64,000 nucleotides of DNA from Picosynechococcus sp. PCC 7002 (lineage in GTDB: Bacteria > Cyanobacteriota > Cyanobacteriia > Cyanobacteriales > MRBY01): assembly GCF_963860125.1 (NCBI RefSeq), contig NZ_CAWLFA010000001.1:2542001-2606000 (forward strand), given 5' to 3'. The translations under genes and the position numbers were made by a program. Below the pieces are notes generated by a model. That model ran no database searches and was not told the origin of the DNA. It was given only the letters and a program-made list of their open reading frames with translations. Every line of letters begins with the position of its first letter. Position 1 is the first letter of the stretch. This document shows, in pieces, positions 1 through 9,495 of this stretch.

Positions 1-1562
1 CCGAGGGCCACAGCTCGGTCAAAGATCGGCTGATCTTCAGTCCGTTCAATGGTGTTGCGCCACTGACGAATATTTTCTTGGGCTTCGTTGTAGAGGGCGC
101 GACCGGATTGGATCGTGCGGGCTTCGGCGATCGCCTCCTGGAGACGATTGGTCGCTGCTAAATCTTTCGCATAGGCCAGGGTGGGAGAGTCTTCGGCGAT
201 TTCAATTTGGCGACGCCATTGGCGAATTTTTTGGCGGGCTTCATCGTAACGGGGGTTGCCTGAGGGAACACGGTTGAGCTGGGCGATCGCCCGTTCATAG
301 TCGGCGATATTTCCCCCCTGGGCCAATTCCTCAGCCTGTTCTAGGATCGCCACGTCCTCAATTTCCCGTTGCCAACGACTAATCAGACCTTGGGCCTGGT
401 CATAGACAGCACTGGCGGGCTGAATACTTTGGATTTGCACCAGGGCTGTTTCGAGATCCTTAACGGTTCCTTGGTTCGCCCTGAGGCCAGCTTGGGCCAG
501 AATTCGCCAATCGACCACCACGTTGTCGAGGTTCAGTTGATCCGGTAGGCGATCGCAGAGGGCCAGTAAGTCATCCCAGCGGCGTTCATCAATAATGTTG
601 TCGGTGTAGTCAATGATTTTTTCGCGGGCGTCACTAATTAAACGTTGAGCTTGGGGGTAAGCATAGCTATCTTGGCTAATGTTGCTCGCCTGGGCGATCG
701 CCTGGAGCCAATTTTCTAAACCGCCCCGACGCAGGGCTGCATAGGCCCCTTCTAGCTGCTCCGTTTCCTTGCGAGCCAACTGAATTTGCGCCATGGCCTC
801 ATCGTACTTCACCGTAGCCCAGTAGCGATTGTCTAAATAACTGAGTTGGACGACTGTCCGCATCGCCTGGCTTAAATCTCCTGCTTCGAGTTGCCGTTGC
901 AGGCTAGCTAGAATCGCTTCTCCCTCTTGCCAAATATCTTCCCAGGCCGTGATTTGGGACTCAATTTCTGCTTGAAAACCGGCCTTTTCGGGAATATCGC
1001 GCACCATGGCGATCGCCTCATCCAACTTTCCCGCCTGGAATTCCACCTCAGCAAGGGCAATAATTTGCGAAACCCACACCTCAATGTTGCGGTCAATATC
1101 CGCCCGGAGGGGGTGATTCTCCGAAAAACCACTCACCATCCGAATCGCCTTTAGGTAGCTGGCAAGGGTCTGTTTCTCCGCCTCAATCTGGGCGCAGTAT
1201 AAGCGGGTTGTGGCGGAGGCTAAAGGCAAGAACAGGGCACTGCAATTGTTGCTGCCATTAAAACTCAGGAGAACCGATGTCGCCAAAAAGCCTACGCCTC
1301 CCGATAGGAAAATTAAGAGCAACCCTAACCATTGCCAATTGGGGAGAAGAAATTGGCGTTTACGCGGAACCCCAAGGATTTCTGTCTCTGTCTCTGCCGT
1401 TGCTTGCTCTGGATCCCCATTGGCGATCGCCGTCGTTTCCATGCTTAAATCTTGCGTCCCAGACGCTTCCGATAAACCTGCTTCAGTCGATAACACTGGC
1501 TGCGATTGGGTGCCAACGGAAGAAACGGATTGCACTTGCGAGGGATCAGGTTTCTGGCTCAT
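1..1562 (-). CDS. Membrane-anchored repeat protein, partial (C-terminus beyond left edge)
   Basis: An open frame runs without a stop from an ATG at 1562 to the left edge, about 520 codons. The N-terminus (about 95 residues) is polar and Ser/Thr/Gln/Glu-rich. It is followed by one hydrophobic segment at roughly residues 97-120 (LLLIFLSGGVGFL region), suggesting a single membrane anchor with a large extracytoplasmic part. The rest is helical and built of degenerate units of about 52 residues. Three successive units begin SRWQREIE, RQWRRQIE and RQWRNTIE and contain a Y-[DN]-EA motif. This resembles TPR-like or coiled repeats. I recognise the type as a conserved cyanobacterial hypothetical but know no function. 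It is divergent from the CAAD gene. The start is supported by being the first ATG of the open frame. Confidence 0.8.
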   Translation of the reverse strand, partial: MSQKPDPSQVQSVSSVGTQSQPVLSTEAGLSEASGTQDLSMETTAIANGDPEQATAETETEILGVPRKRQFLLPNWQWLGLLLIFLSGGVGFLATSVLLSFNGSNNCSALFLPLASATTRLYCAQIEAEKQTLASYLKAIRMVSGFSENHPLRADIDRNIEVWVSQIIALAEVEFQAGKLDEAIAMVRDIPEKAGFQAEIESQITAWEDIWQEGEAILASLQRQLEAGDLSQAMRTVVQLSYLDNRYWATVKYDEAMAQIQLARKETEQLEGAYAALRRGGLENWLQAIAQASNISQDSYAYPQAQRLISDAREKIIDYTDNIIDERRWDDLLALCDRLPDQLNLDNVVVDWRILAQAGLRANQGTVKDLETALVQIQSIQPASAVYDQAQGLISRWQREIEDVAILEQAEELAQGGNIADYERAIAQLNRVPSGNPRYDEARQKIRQWRRQIEIAEDSPTLAYAKDLAATNRLQEAIAEARTIQSGRALYNEAQENIRQWRNTIERTEDQPIFDRAVAL

Positions 1563-1933
1563 ATAAACCGGAGGCTAAAATTTTGCAGACATGGATAGCT
1601 AAGATCTATGATACGTTCTACGCGATTTCATAAAAATTGGCATCATCATAGCATAGGCATCTTAAGCGTTTAGGCGCAGTACAAACCAAAAAATTGACAG
1701 CCTTTCCAAAGTTCTTTTCCAATAAATTAAGGAAGAGATATCGCCAAGGCCGTTTTATATCAGCTATTCTTGATTCTCTCAGTAGGATGTAGACAGAGAT
1801 TTATAGATATGTCTGATAATATGGGCATCATTCGTCCCTTACTCAAAATCTGAAAGGCACCTCCGCTGCATCCTAGTGAGACTGCCCCATCACCACTCTG
1901 TACTATATAAATCGTTAAGGATAGGTTTGAAAG
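1563..1933. other. Divergent intergenic region
   Basis: This 371-base non-coding stretch lies between two divergent genes and must carry both promoters. It contains TTGACA at 1694-1699 and an AT-rich TATATAAAT run at about 1904-1912, but neither pairs convincingly with a partner box at 16-18 bases. I see no tRNA, strong hairpin or plausible small gene. Confidence 0.5.
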
Positions 1934-2341
1934 ATGGAACAACAGCCTGAAACCCAAGTAGAAACTGGTACAACTCCGTTTAACAACGAAGCACCCGGTC
2001 CCATGACCTCCCCCCAAACCGAGCAGCCTTGGCAAGAAGCAGTCAAACCCATCACGGATTTTCTGTCTGAACTGCCTGAGGAGCTAGGGAAATTTTTCGC
2101 CGACTATAAGCAACCCCTGATCACCGTCGGTTTGATTGTGGCAGCTTTGATCACCGTCAAGCTGACCTTCGCACTAATCGGTGCCATTAACGATATTCCC
2201 CTATTAGCGCCCACCTTTGAGCTGATTGGTATCTCTTACACAGCATGGTTTGTCTATCGCTATTTGCTTAAAGCTTCAAACCGTGATGAATTGCTAGCAG
2301 AATTCAATTCTCTTAAGTCTCAAGTGTTGGGTAAAAAATAA
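1934..2341 (+). CDS. CAAD / CURT1-like domain protein
   Basis: This 135-residue protein has an acidic, disordered N-terminus (about 50 residues), then an amphipathic stretch (ITDFLSELPEELGKFF). Two adjacent membrane segments follow (about residues 62-85 and 94-113), and the tail is charged and helical. This is the layout of the CAAD domain. In cyanobacteria that domain is appended to some aminoacyl-tRNA synthetases and also occurs as free thylakoid proteins, and in plants it is CURT1, which bends grana margins. By family, a thylakoid membrane location and a role in membrane curvature or anchoring are likely. No synthetase domain is attached here. A clear terminator follows the gene. Confidence 0.85.
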   Translation: MEQQPETQVETGTTPFNNEAPGPMTSPQTEQPWQEAVKPITDFLSELPEELGKFFADYKQPLITVGLIVAALITVKLTFALIGAINDIPLLAPTFELIGISYTAWFVYRYLLKASNRDELLAEFNSLKSQVLGKK

Positions 2342-2370
2342 ACCTAGATTTCTCGTCTGGACTTGACTCT

Positions 2371-2402
2371 CCTCGGCATGTGCCGAGGAATTTTGATTTT
2401 TA
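2371..2402 (+). terminator. Intrinsic terminator after the CAAD gene
   Basis: The inverted repeat CCTCGGC-ATGT-GCCGAGG occupies 2371-2388 and is followed by the T-rich tract AATTTTGATTTTT. It lies 30 bases past the stop codon, as expected for a rho-independent terminator. Confidence 0.8.
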
Positions 2403-2616
2403 AGAGAGATAGTCAGTAACAGCTTTCTCTAATCGTGAAAATAGAATTATAAAATTAAAAATCCAACTATGCTCTCTTGAAAGTTTTGTTGGATTAAATA
2501 AATTCTTATAAAAGAATCTTCATTACATGTAGTTCTGAAAATAAAGTCGCAATACTCTTGTATTTTATTTGGAACCGCTATATTTTAACTCCTTTTTTAT
2601 AAGTGTTCTCTAGAAA

Positions 2617-3468
2617 ATGAAATTCTCCTTAATCACCAGCACATTAGGTGAAGATAGGCATAATAAAATCGTGCGCCTAATTCACTCTTTAATAAAACAA
2701 AAACATCAGGATTTTGAATTGATTATTGTCGATCAAAATGAGACTTCAAAACTCAAAGTAACATTAGAAAGTTATTTTAATGAGATTAATTTGATTTACC
2801 TGAAGCATGATCAAAGGGGGGTATCAGCGGGGAGGAATTTTGGATTTAGGTATGTATCTGGTGAAATTGTCAGTTTTCCTGATGACGATTGCTGGTATCC
2901 AGATATACTTTTAATGTCAGTCAATACTTGGTTTTTAAATAATATTAATTGGGATGCTTTAAGTGGTTGTACTATTGATCTAAAAGAAAATTTGACAACA
3001 AGCAGATGGGATAAGAATCCAGGAGAAATTCATAAGTTTAATGTCTGGCGTAGAGGAATTACTTCATCCATTTTTTTGCGAACCTATGCACTTGCAAACG
3101 CCCAAGGTTTTGATGAGACACTTGGACCAGGTGCAGACTCTCCTTGGCAATGCTCGGATGAGACTGATTATCTTCTAAACTTGCTATCACAAAATAAGAA
3201 ACTATATTATGATCCAGAAGTAAAAGTCTACCATCTTGAACCAATTACCCAGTATGACCAACAAGCATTGGCACGCGCAAAAAGGTATGCTCCAGGAACG
3301 GGCCGTGTATTAAAAAAGCATAGTTATCCATTTTGGTTTGTTGCAATCGCTTTATTAAGGCCAATTTTGGGAACTTTATATTATGCAACTAAAATGCAGG
3401 GATGGCGGGCTAAATTCCATTGGCTTATTTTTCAAGGTAGATTAAATGGTTGGCTTTCTTCTAAATAA
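2617..3468 (+). CDS. Family 2 glycosyltransferase
   Basis: This 283-residue GT-A fold transferase matches GT2. The N-terminal Rossmann strand is KFSLITSTLGE, followed by FELIIVDQN. The metal-binding DxD is in the motif FPDDDCWYP at about residues 88-95. Then comes the GVSAGRNFG motif region and an acidic acceptor-side segment (CSDETDYLL). A hydrophobic C-terminal stretch (FWFVAIALLRPIL) may associate with the membrane. It should transfer a sugar from a nucleotide donor during cell-surface polysaccharide synthesis; the donor and acceptor cannot be told. The gene is markedly AT-rich compared with the flanking housekeeping genes and converges on the GT4 gene, supporting acquisition as part of a glycan island. 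Confidence 0.85.
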   Translation: MKFSLITSTLGEDRHNKIVRLIHSLIKQKHQDFELIIVDQNETSKLKVTLESYFNEINLIYLKHDQRGVSAGRNFGFRYVSGEIVSFPDDDCWYPDILLMSVNTWFLNNINWDALSGCTIDLKENLTTSRWDKNPGEIHKFNVWRRGITSSIFLRTYALANAQGFDETLGPGADSPWQCSDETDYLLNLLSQNKKLYYDPEVKVYHLEPITQYDQQALARAKRYAPGTGRVLKKHSYPFWFVAIALLRPILGTLYYATKMQGWRAKFHWLIFQGRLNGWLSSK

Positions 3469-3517
3469 TTACTCCTAAAGCCTCTCAAAAAAGTAGATCA
3501 AAAAACAAGCCTGAAAA

Positions 3518-4600
3518 TCAACTTAAATTCCGGAGAATTTGTCTGGTTTCTTGTCCTGTTTTTTCCCATGAAAACATACTTGCTCTTTGGAGTCCTTTTT
3601 GCATTAGATCAGCATAAAGATTATCATCTTTGGTGATGCGTTCCATCGCACTACGTATTTCTTGAACATTTTTTGGGTCTACTAAGATGGCAGAATCTTT
3701 TGCTACTTCGACTAATGAAGATTGATTAGATGTGATGACAGGTAATCCGCAAGCCATTGCTTCCAATAAAGGGAGGCCAAAGCCTTCCCAAAGGCTTACA
3801 AACATTAAACAAAATGCTTGATTAAGAATCATAGGCAAGTCTTGAAAGGAAACATAATCTTTAAATAAGACTTGATTTTCTAATTCTAGATTTTTCACCA
3901 AATCAATTAACTGTGGCGTGTAACGTTTATCTTTAGGCCCAATAAGCCAAAATTCATAATCTTCTTTATCCTTAAGCAGGGAAAATGCTTTAATCATTCT
4001 AGGGAGATTTTTGTGTGGGTTATGGCGACCCAAGTATAAAAAATAAGGCTTTTTAGATTTTGACTTATTCGATTGCATGTAAAAATTTTTAGGATTATAA
4101 GCAAGATAAATGGGTGTAATTTTAGTAGCAGAAATATTGAAAAAATTCATCAAGTCATCTGCAGTTGCTTGGGAGTTACAAATAATATGCTTACTTTGAT
4201 CTAACACAATAGGTAAAACAAATTTCTGATAATAGTGTAATGGAGAACGCTTGTCTGGATAGCGTAATGGAATTAAATCATGAACCATAACAACAGTTTT
4301 AGCAGTGGTATAAATAGGTGATTCTGGTAAAGGAGAAAAAATCAAGTTTGACTCTAGTTTTTGATAAATTTTTGGCAAAGCAAACTGAGTCCAATATAGC
4401 CGTTTAAAATGTCCCTTTAAGCCAAAATCTGGACTAAGTTCTTTTGGAATTAGATAAGAATTGAAAGTTGTAAATCGATTGTCAAAATTACAAACAAGAG
4501 ATTTAGAATTTAGTTGAGAAAGGGATGGTAGTATATTGCGAGCATAAATACTAATCCCTGTCGGCTTTTTAGATAAGATAGATAAGTTGACGAGTATCAT
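3518..4600 (-). CDS. Family 4 glycosyltransferase (GT-B)
   Basis: This 360-residue GT-B enzyme starts with MILVNLSIL and a glycine-rich acceptor loop (KKPTGISIYARN). The donor-side half has the GRHNPHKNL segment and the EGFGLPLLEAMACGLPVI motif, whose paired glutamates are the E-x7-E signature of retaining GT4 enzymes. It probably builds an O-antigen- or exopolysaccharide-like chain. The ATG lies 14 bases after the stop of the upstream flippase gene, so the two are very likely one transcript. Base composition is AT-rich like the rest of the island. Confidence 0.87.
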   Translation of the reverse strand: MILVNLSILSKKPTGISIYARNILPSLSQLNSKSLVCNFDNRFTTFNSYLIPKELSPDFGLKGHFKRLYWTQFALPKIYQKLESNLIFSPLPESPIYTTAKTVVMVHDLIPLRYPDKRSPLHYYQKFVLPIVLDQSKHIICNSQATADDLMNFFNISATKITPIYLAYNPKNFYMQSNKSKSKKPYFLYLGRHNPHKNLPRMIKAFSLLKDKEDYEFWLIGPKDKRYTPQLIDLVKNLELENQVLFKDYVSFQDLPMILNQAFCLMFVSLWEGFGLPLLEAMACGLPVITSNQSSLVEVAKDSAILVDPKNVQEIRSAMERITKDDNLYADLMQKGLQRASMFSWEKTGQETRQILRNLS

Positions 4601-4614
4601 ATTAAAGACGCATT

Positions 4615-5952
4615 TTAGGTATTTTTATTGATTTTTTTTGGAAATTTTAATGGATTTAAAGTATTTAATTGAAGACGAAATACAATTCTTGTCTGTGAAA
4701 AAAAAGCGTTGATTAAAAATCCAGAAAATAACTGAGAAATAACTGTAGAAATTGCTGCACCGACGCCAGAATATTTAGGAATCAAAAAGATATTTAGAAT
4801 AATATTAAGTAATGCGCCAGAAAAAGTTATCCAGAAGGAATAATTGCTTAATTTCTCTGCAATAAACCATGGAGAAATTCCTGTTCCCATAAATACAAAT
4901 AATGTTGCCCAGATATGAATTTTCAAGATTGTCCCTGCAGCAAAATATTCTGGCCCATAAATCATCAAAATAAGAGGAGATGCAATGAACAAAATGGGAA
5001 GTGAAATCATCAAAGATAGACGAATCAAAAAGGATAGTAAGTCTTTGATTTTTTCGTAATATTGTTTTTTGTTTTTTTCTTTTGCTGCGTAAATTGAAGG
5101 GGAAACTGAAGCAATAATTATATTAGGAATAAAATACCATATTTCAGATATTTTAGTTGCGGATGAATAAATGCCAACTGCTTCTTCTCCAACGATGCTC
5201 CCCAACATTACTAAGTCTGTCTTCATATATAAGATGATGCTCAAACCAGATAAGATTAAGGGCCAGCTTTCATGAAGTAATGATTTTGCAATCTCAGTAT
5301 TCCATTCAAGTTTGAACGGGCATTTTTTTAATTGATAAACTAAGACAAAACCACTTGCTTCCAGAGCAGCTTCTCCAAATATAATCCAGGCAAAATAAAT
5401 CAATGGAACTTGTAGAATTAAGAGCGCAACTTTACTGAGAGTGACAACTATGAATACAAGAATTTTAATGGCAACTATATATTTAGATTTAACTTGAGCA
5501 GAAAACCAAAAATTAACGACTTCAAAAGCTTGAAATAAAATACTTGAACTTAGTATTAGAAAAATCAAGCTAAATTCAGTATTGTCTGTTCCCAAAAAAA
5601 GATAAACTCCTGTAGCAATAAGCCCAAGTGAAATAATGCTAGATATCACAAGTTTGAGCCAAAATACGGTGCCTAAAATTTTATTTTTTTCTTGAGGAAA
5701 ATTAACTAGAGAACGAATAACTAAAGTATCTAATCCAAGCTTGGATAGGGGGTGAAGTAAAACAATAATTGCCCCGGCATAATTCAATGTACCTAATTGA
5801 GCAGCTCCTAGATATCTTGCCATCCAAGCACTCATAAAAAAACCGATTATCATCCGAACAGCATATTCAAATGACAACCACGAAATGTTACTCAAAATGG
5901 CTTTTTGTTCACCTATCAACTGCTTTTTGAATAACGACAGTCTTTTGAACAT
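4615..5952 (-). CDS. Wzx-type flippase (polysaccharide transport, MATE-like)
   Basis: This 445-residue protein is almost wholly hydrophobic, with about 12-14 predicted membrane helices. It has the N-terminal pattern of polysaccharide_synt/Wzx flippases (WLSFEYAVRMIIGFFMSAWMARYLG) and charged loops around the middle (KEKNKKQYYEKIKD). Members move lipid-linked oligosaccharides across the plasma membrane for assembly outside. It is followed immediately by the GT4 gene on the same strand. No Wzy polymerase or Wzz is visible, so the pathway must be completed elsewhere. The sequence is AT-rich, like the two transferases. Confidence 0.88.
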   Translation of the reverse strand: MFKRLSLFKKQLIGEQKAILSNISWLSFEYAVRMIIGFFMSAWMARYLGAAQLGTLNYAGAIIVLLHPLSKLGLDTLVIRSLVNFPQEKNKILGTVFWLKLVISSIISLGLIATGVYLFLGTDNTEFSLIFLILSSSILFQAFEVVNFWFSAQVKSKYIVAIKILVFIVVTLSKVALLILQVPLIYFAWIIFGEAALEASGFVLVYQLKKCPFKLEWNTEIAKSLLHESWPLILSGLSIILYMKTDLVMLGSIVGEEAVGIYSSATKISEIWYFIPNIIIASVSPSIYAAKEKNKKQYYEKIKDLLSFLIRLSLMISLPILFIASPLILMIYGPEYFAAGTILKIHIWATLFVFMGTGISPWFIAEKLSNYSFWITFSGALLNIILNIFLIPKYSGVGAAISTVISQLFSGFLINAFFSQTRIVFRLQLNTLNPLKFPKKINKNT

Positions 5953-6020
5953 AAATGAGAGAAGTCGAGTCAGATGATGGTGTTATATTTAAGCGAAATG
6001 ATAATATCAATTAAGCTAGA

Positions 6021-8630
6021 TTAAATATCTTCAGATAAGTACAGAATAAAGCGGTGTACCTTAAGCAATTTTATATTTTGCTGACTCATAGTATGCATCA
6101 TATAAAGAATATGATCTGCTTGTAATAAAGTGCCATCATTGCGGCAACTACCTCGATAACGGAGTTGGACTTGGGTGGGGCTAATGACTTTTTCGAGGGC
6201 GATCGCCGTTAACATTTCTCGGAGATTCAGTTGCTTAATTTTGCCAGACTTCGTTTTCTTTTCGAGGAGAATTTCCGGAGTCTGACGGATAACTTCGAGC
6301 CAGGCTTCCCACTGTACGGCAGAAACGGGTTCTTCGGTTTCAAGATCAATCAGGTATTCTGCTTCCGTAAGGAGCGCAGTGGCAGCCTTAGAACGGACGG
6401 GCACTTCCTCAACGCGATAGATCGGCATATCGATGGGCAACTGTTCAGCGAGTCGTCGCCGGAAATCTTCTAAATCCAAGACTTGGCGCAACTCAAAATC
6501 AATAATTTCTCCTGAGCTGGTGGCTCCTAATGATAGGGCATTGGCGATGGAAATGCGGGGGCTCGGATGAAAGCCGTTGGTAAAAGCCACGGGAATTGAA
6601 GCGCGGCGCACAGCTCGGTCAAATAAACGGACTAAATCGAGGTGACTAACCAGGCGCATATCCCCTTGCTTACCGAACCAAACCCGGAACCGTTGTAGGC
6701 GTTCTTGATCCTTTTGAAATTGACCGACAAATTCGGGAATTTCGGGCGGTTGATAGACGACATTATGGCCAAAATCAGTACTGCAGACGCCACAATGGGA
6801 ACAACCATCAAAGGCACAGTCGGGAATGGTTGCTGCTTCGAGGGCTCGCTTTAAATCGTCCTTGAGCCACTGCTTATCAATGCCTGTGTTGAGGTGATCC
6901 CAGGGCAAGGGGGCGTCGAGGGGGTCGTTGTCGGTGGTTTCAAAAACATTCCACTCGCCACTTTCGACTTTGCGGTACTTCCAGGTGAGATCGGATTCGG
7001 CGATCGCCTGTTCCCAAGCGCCATAGGCTTTGTCTAAATTCTCCCACCAAGAATCCATTCCCGCCCCCAGTTCCCAGGCTCGGCGGACGACTTTACCCAA
7101 ACGGCGATCGCCCCGGCCAACGAAATCCTCCATGGCTGAAATGCGCACATCGGTATAGTTCACCTTCACGCCGCGAATCGGTCGAAAAGCTTCCCGCAAC
7201 AGTTCCTGTTTACGCTTAAATTCTGTCGTCGAAACCGAATGCCACTGGAAAGGTGTGTGGGGTTTCGGGGTGAAATTAGAAATGGTGATGTTGAAGTTTA
7301 AACGGCGATTGCTCAGGGACGCACATTCCCGCCGCAGCCATTGCACCGTTTCCGCGATGCCCAACACATCGAGATCCGTTTCTCCAGGGAGACCGATCAT
7401 GAAATAAAGCTTGACCTTATCCCAGCCCTCTTTTACCGCGGTTTGGATACCCCGTAGCAGTTCTTCGTTCGTCAAACCCTTATTGATCACATCCCGCATT
7501 CGTTGGGTGCCCGCTTCTGGGGCAAAGGTTAAACCCGCTTTACGCGTCCCACCGACAATATTGGCAATATTTTCATCAAAGCGATCAACCCGCTGGCTAG
7601 GCAGAGATAGGGAAATGTTTTCGTCCTTGAGGCGATTTTTAATCTCGACTCCTACCGCTGGCAACGAGAGATAGTCAGAACAACTGAGGGAAAGTAGAGA
7701 AAATTCGTTGTAACCCGTCGCCCGCATTCCTTTTTCAATGGCATCGACGACTTTCTCTGGTTCGACATCCGTTGCAGGCCGCGTTAACATTCCCGGTTGG
7801 CAGAAGCGGCAGCCCCGGGTACAACCCCGGCGAATTTCCACCGTCAGGCGATCATGAACTGTTTCCACATAGGGCACTAAACCAATGGAATAGGCGGGAA
7901 TTGGCGTGGCGACACGGCGCAAAATTCGCTTGGGCACTTCGTCACGGGTTGAATGCACAGAACCATCCGCCGCCATTGCATAGAAGCGAGGCACATAGAC
8001 CCCTGGTACTTGAGCTAAATCCAGCAGAGTTTCTTCCTTACTCAGACCGTTAACCTTGGCTTCTTCGAGGATAAAACCCACTTCGGGCAAAAGTTCTTCG
8101 CCATCGCCGAGAACGATAAAGTCGAAAAAGTCAGCGTAGGGTTCTGGGTTGGAGGTGGCTGTTTGTCCCCCCGCAAAAATGAACGGATAATTTCCTTGAT
8201 CTCGTTCCTGCCAAGTGAGGGGAATCTGGGCAAGGGTAAGCATTTCGAGAATATTTGTCGCCCCCAGTTCATAGCTCAAGCTAAAGCCGAGAATGTCGAA
8301 TTCCAACAGCGATCGCCTGGATTCGAGGGCAAACAGCGGCAGATTTTTTTCCTTTAACTTCTCGCTCAGATCAGCGGCGGGTAGATAAGTGCGATCGCAC
8401 AACTGTCGAGGTTGGGCATTAATCACGTTGTAGAGCAGGATATGGCCCAAATTTGAGGAACCCACCTCATAGACTTCCGGATAGGTCAGCACCCAACGCA
8501 CCACTGCCCCTTGCCAAGGCTTATGGATTGCCCCCAGTTCATTACCCAAGTAGCGCGCTGGTTTGAAAATATCCGTCGTAATCAGCGCTTCGTAATCAGC
8601 CGGTTGAGGAAGACAGGGAGCCGTTGCCAC
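6021..8630 (-). CDS. TIGR03960-type radical SAM protein fused to DUF2344
   Basis: This 869-residue protein has an N-terminal B12-binding-like Rossmann region (about residues 40-240, with VYEVGSSNLGH and FAGGQ). A radical SAM barrel follows, with cluster cysteines C270-x3-C274-x2-C277 (GCTRGCRFC). The C-terminal DUF2344/TIGR03936 domain is at about residues 650-860 (RFRVWFGKQGDMRLVSHLD). A further cysteine group (CAFDGCSHCGVC, about residue 610) could hold a second cluster. The family is widespread in bacteria, often beside rne or rplU, and its reaction is not established to my knowledge. Here the downstream neighbour is the glycan island instead. Many HIP1 sites and GC-richer codons mark it as native chromosome. 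Confidence 0.88.
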   Translation of the reverse strand: MATAPCLPQPADYEALITTDIFKPARYLGNELGAIHKPWQGAVVRWVLTYPEVYEVGSSNLGHILLYNVINAQPRQLCDRTYLPAADLSEKLKEKNLPLFALESRRSLLEFDILGFSLSYELGATNILEMLTLAQIPLTWQERDQGNYPFIFAGGQTATSNPEPYADFFDFIVLGDGEELLPEVGFILEEAKVNGLSKEETLLDLAQVPGVYVPRFYAMAADGSVHSTRDEVPKRILRRVATPIPAYSIGLVPYVETVHDRLTVEIRRGCTRGCRFCQPGMLTRPATDVEPEKVVDAIEKGMRATGYNEFSLLSLSCSDYLSLPAVGVEIKNRLKDENISLSLPSQRVDRFDENIANIVGGTRKAGLTFAPEAGTQRMRDVINKGLTNEELLRGIQTAVKEGWDKVKLYFMIGLPGETDLDVLGIAETVQWLRRECASLSNRRLNFNITISNFTPKPHTPFQWHSVSTTEFKRKQELLREAFRPIRGVKVNYTDVRISAMEDFVGRGDRRLGKVVRRAWELGAGMDSWWENLDKAYGAWEQAIAESDLTWKYRKVESGEWNVFETTDNDPLDAPLPWDHLNTGIDKQWLKDDLKRALEAATIPDCAFDGCSHCGVCSTDFGHNVVYQPPEIPEFVGQFQKDQERLQRFRVWFGKQGDMRLVSHLDLVRLFDRAVRRASIPVAFTNGFHPSPRISIANALSLGATSSGEIIDFELRQVLDLEDFRRRLAEQLPIDMPIYRVEEVPVRSKAATALLTEAEYLIDLETEEPVSAVQWEAWLEVIRQTPEILLEKKTKSGKIKQLNLREMLTAIALEKVISPTQVQLRYRGSCRNDGTLLQADHILYMMHTMSQQNIKLLKVHRFILYLSEDI

Positions 8631-8701
8631 AGGTGATGAACCTCCAAGGGAGTCGAGGGAAACAATTCAGTCCCCCATTATACCGGAGAGCTTTCGAGAT
8701 G

Positions 8702-9043
8702 CTAGGCCGCGAGTAACTGGGATGTCTGCGTCAAAAATGCAGCTTCATCTTTGAAAATGCGCACAAACTGCTCCATTTGGGTCAGCTCTAATACCATGCG
8801 CACCTGGGAATTGATCCCACAACAGCCGAGGCGTTTACCATGGGATTCTGCCAATTTTGTGCCCTGACTGAGCACCACCGCCGCCGCACTGTCGATAAAT
8901 TCTACCTGCTGGAGATCGACTAAAATTTCTCGACTGAATTCGTCATTGATCGCCCCATGGAGCGATCGCCAAAATACGTCAAGATTTGAGGTTGTCAAAG
9001 CACAATTTGGGCGCAGAATAACAGGCTGTTGGTTTTTATCCAT
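8702..9043 (-). CDS. STAS-domain protein (anti-sigma factor antagonist type)
   Basis: This is a single STAS domain of 113 residues. The core ILVDLQQVEFIDSAAAVVL carries D51-S52 at the place of the regulatory serine of SpoIIAA-like proteins. Such proteins bind an anti-sigma factor or serine kinase when unphosphorylated. The frame is open further upstream (to 9196), but I chose the ATG at 9043. It has a good GGGGAGAG ribosome site seven bases before it, and the longer N-terminus is low in conservation features. It lies just upstream of, and co-oriented with, the radical SAM gene. No partner kinase or sigma factor is in the window. Confidence 0.8.
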   Translation of the reverse strand: MDKNQQPVILRPNCALTTSNLDVFWRSLHGAINDEFSREILVDLQQVEFIDSAAAVVLSQGTKLAESHGKRLGCCGINSQVRMVLELTQMEQFVRIFKDEAAFLTQTSQLLAA

Positions 9044-9495
9044 CGGTAGACTCTCCCCAGGGGAACTTCCCTGTTTACCCATCGTCTTAGTCACAACTTT
9101 TATACAAAAATCAAACAACTTTTTCGGTTGAAAAAACCCTGAAAAGGCTGCTAAACATTTGATTCGGGATAGAACCATTGTATGGGGGAGACTCAAAAAT
9201 CAGGTGTGATGATAACTTATCCTGAACAAAAACATCTCGTTACCAAAAGATCCTTTATTGCTTCGAGAACGGTATGTTTGTTTACATTTTTTCTAAAAAA
9301 AGAAGCCCGAAGTTTAAAAATTATTTAAGACCGGGGAGAAATTGTGTAAATACCTCGAAAATGGAACCATGACCTAAACAAACTTCACCACTTTACGCTA
9401 TTTAGACCATTCATTATTTACCTTTAATCAGCGACAATAAGAGAATCTTTCTTTTGTAATGAAATCAGTTCCTTATTTAGGGAAACATTACTATT
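9044..9495. other. Intergenic region between STAS gene and small conserved gene
   Basis: About 450 AT-rich bases separate two divergent genes. Part of it (9044-9196) is open in the STAS frame but I consider it leader. No strong terminator or RNA gene is visible. Promoters for both sides are expected but I cannot place boxes convincingly. Confidence 0.45.

Noticed and set aside
9044..9196. N-terminal extension of the STAS gene
   Set aside because: The inner ATG at 9043 has a much better ribosome site and leaves a complete STAS domain; the extension has no domain.
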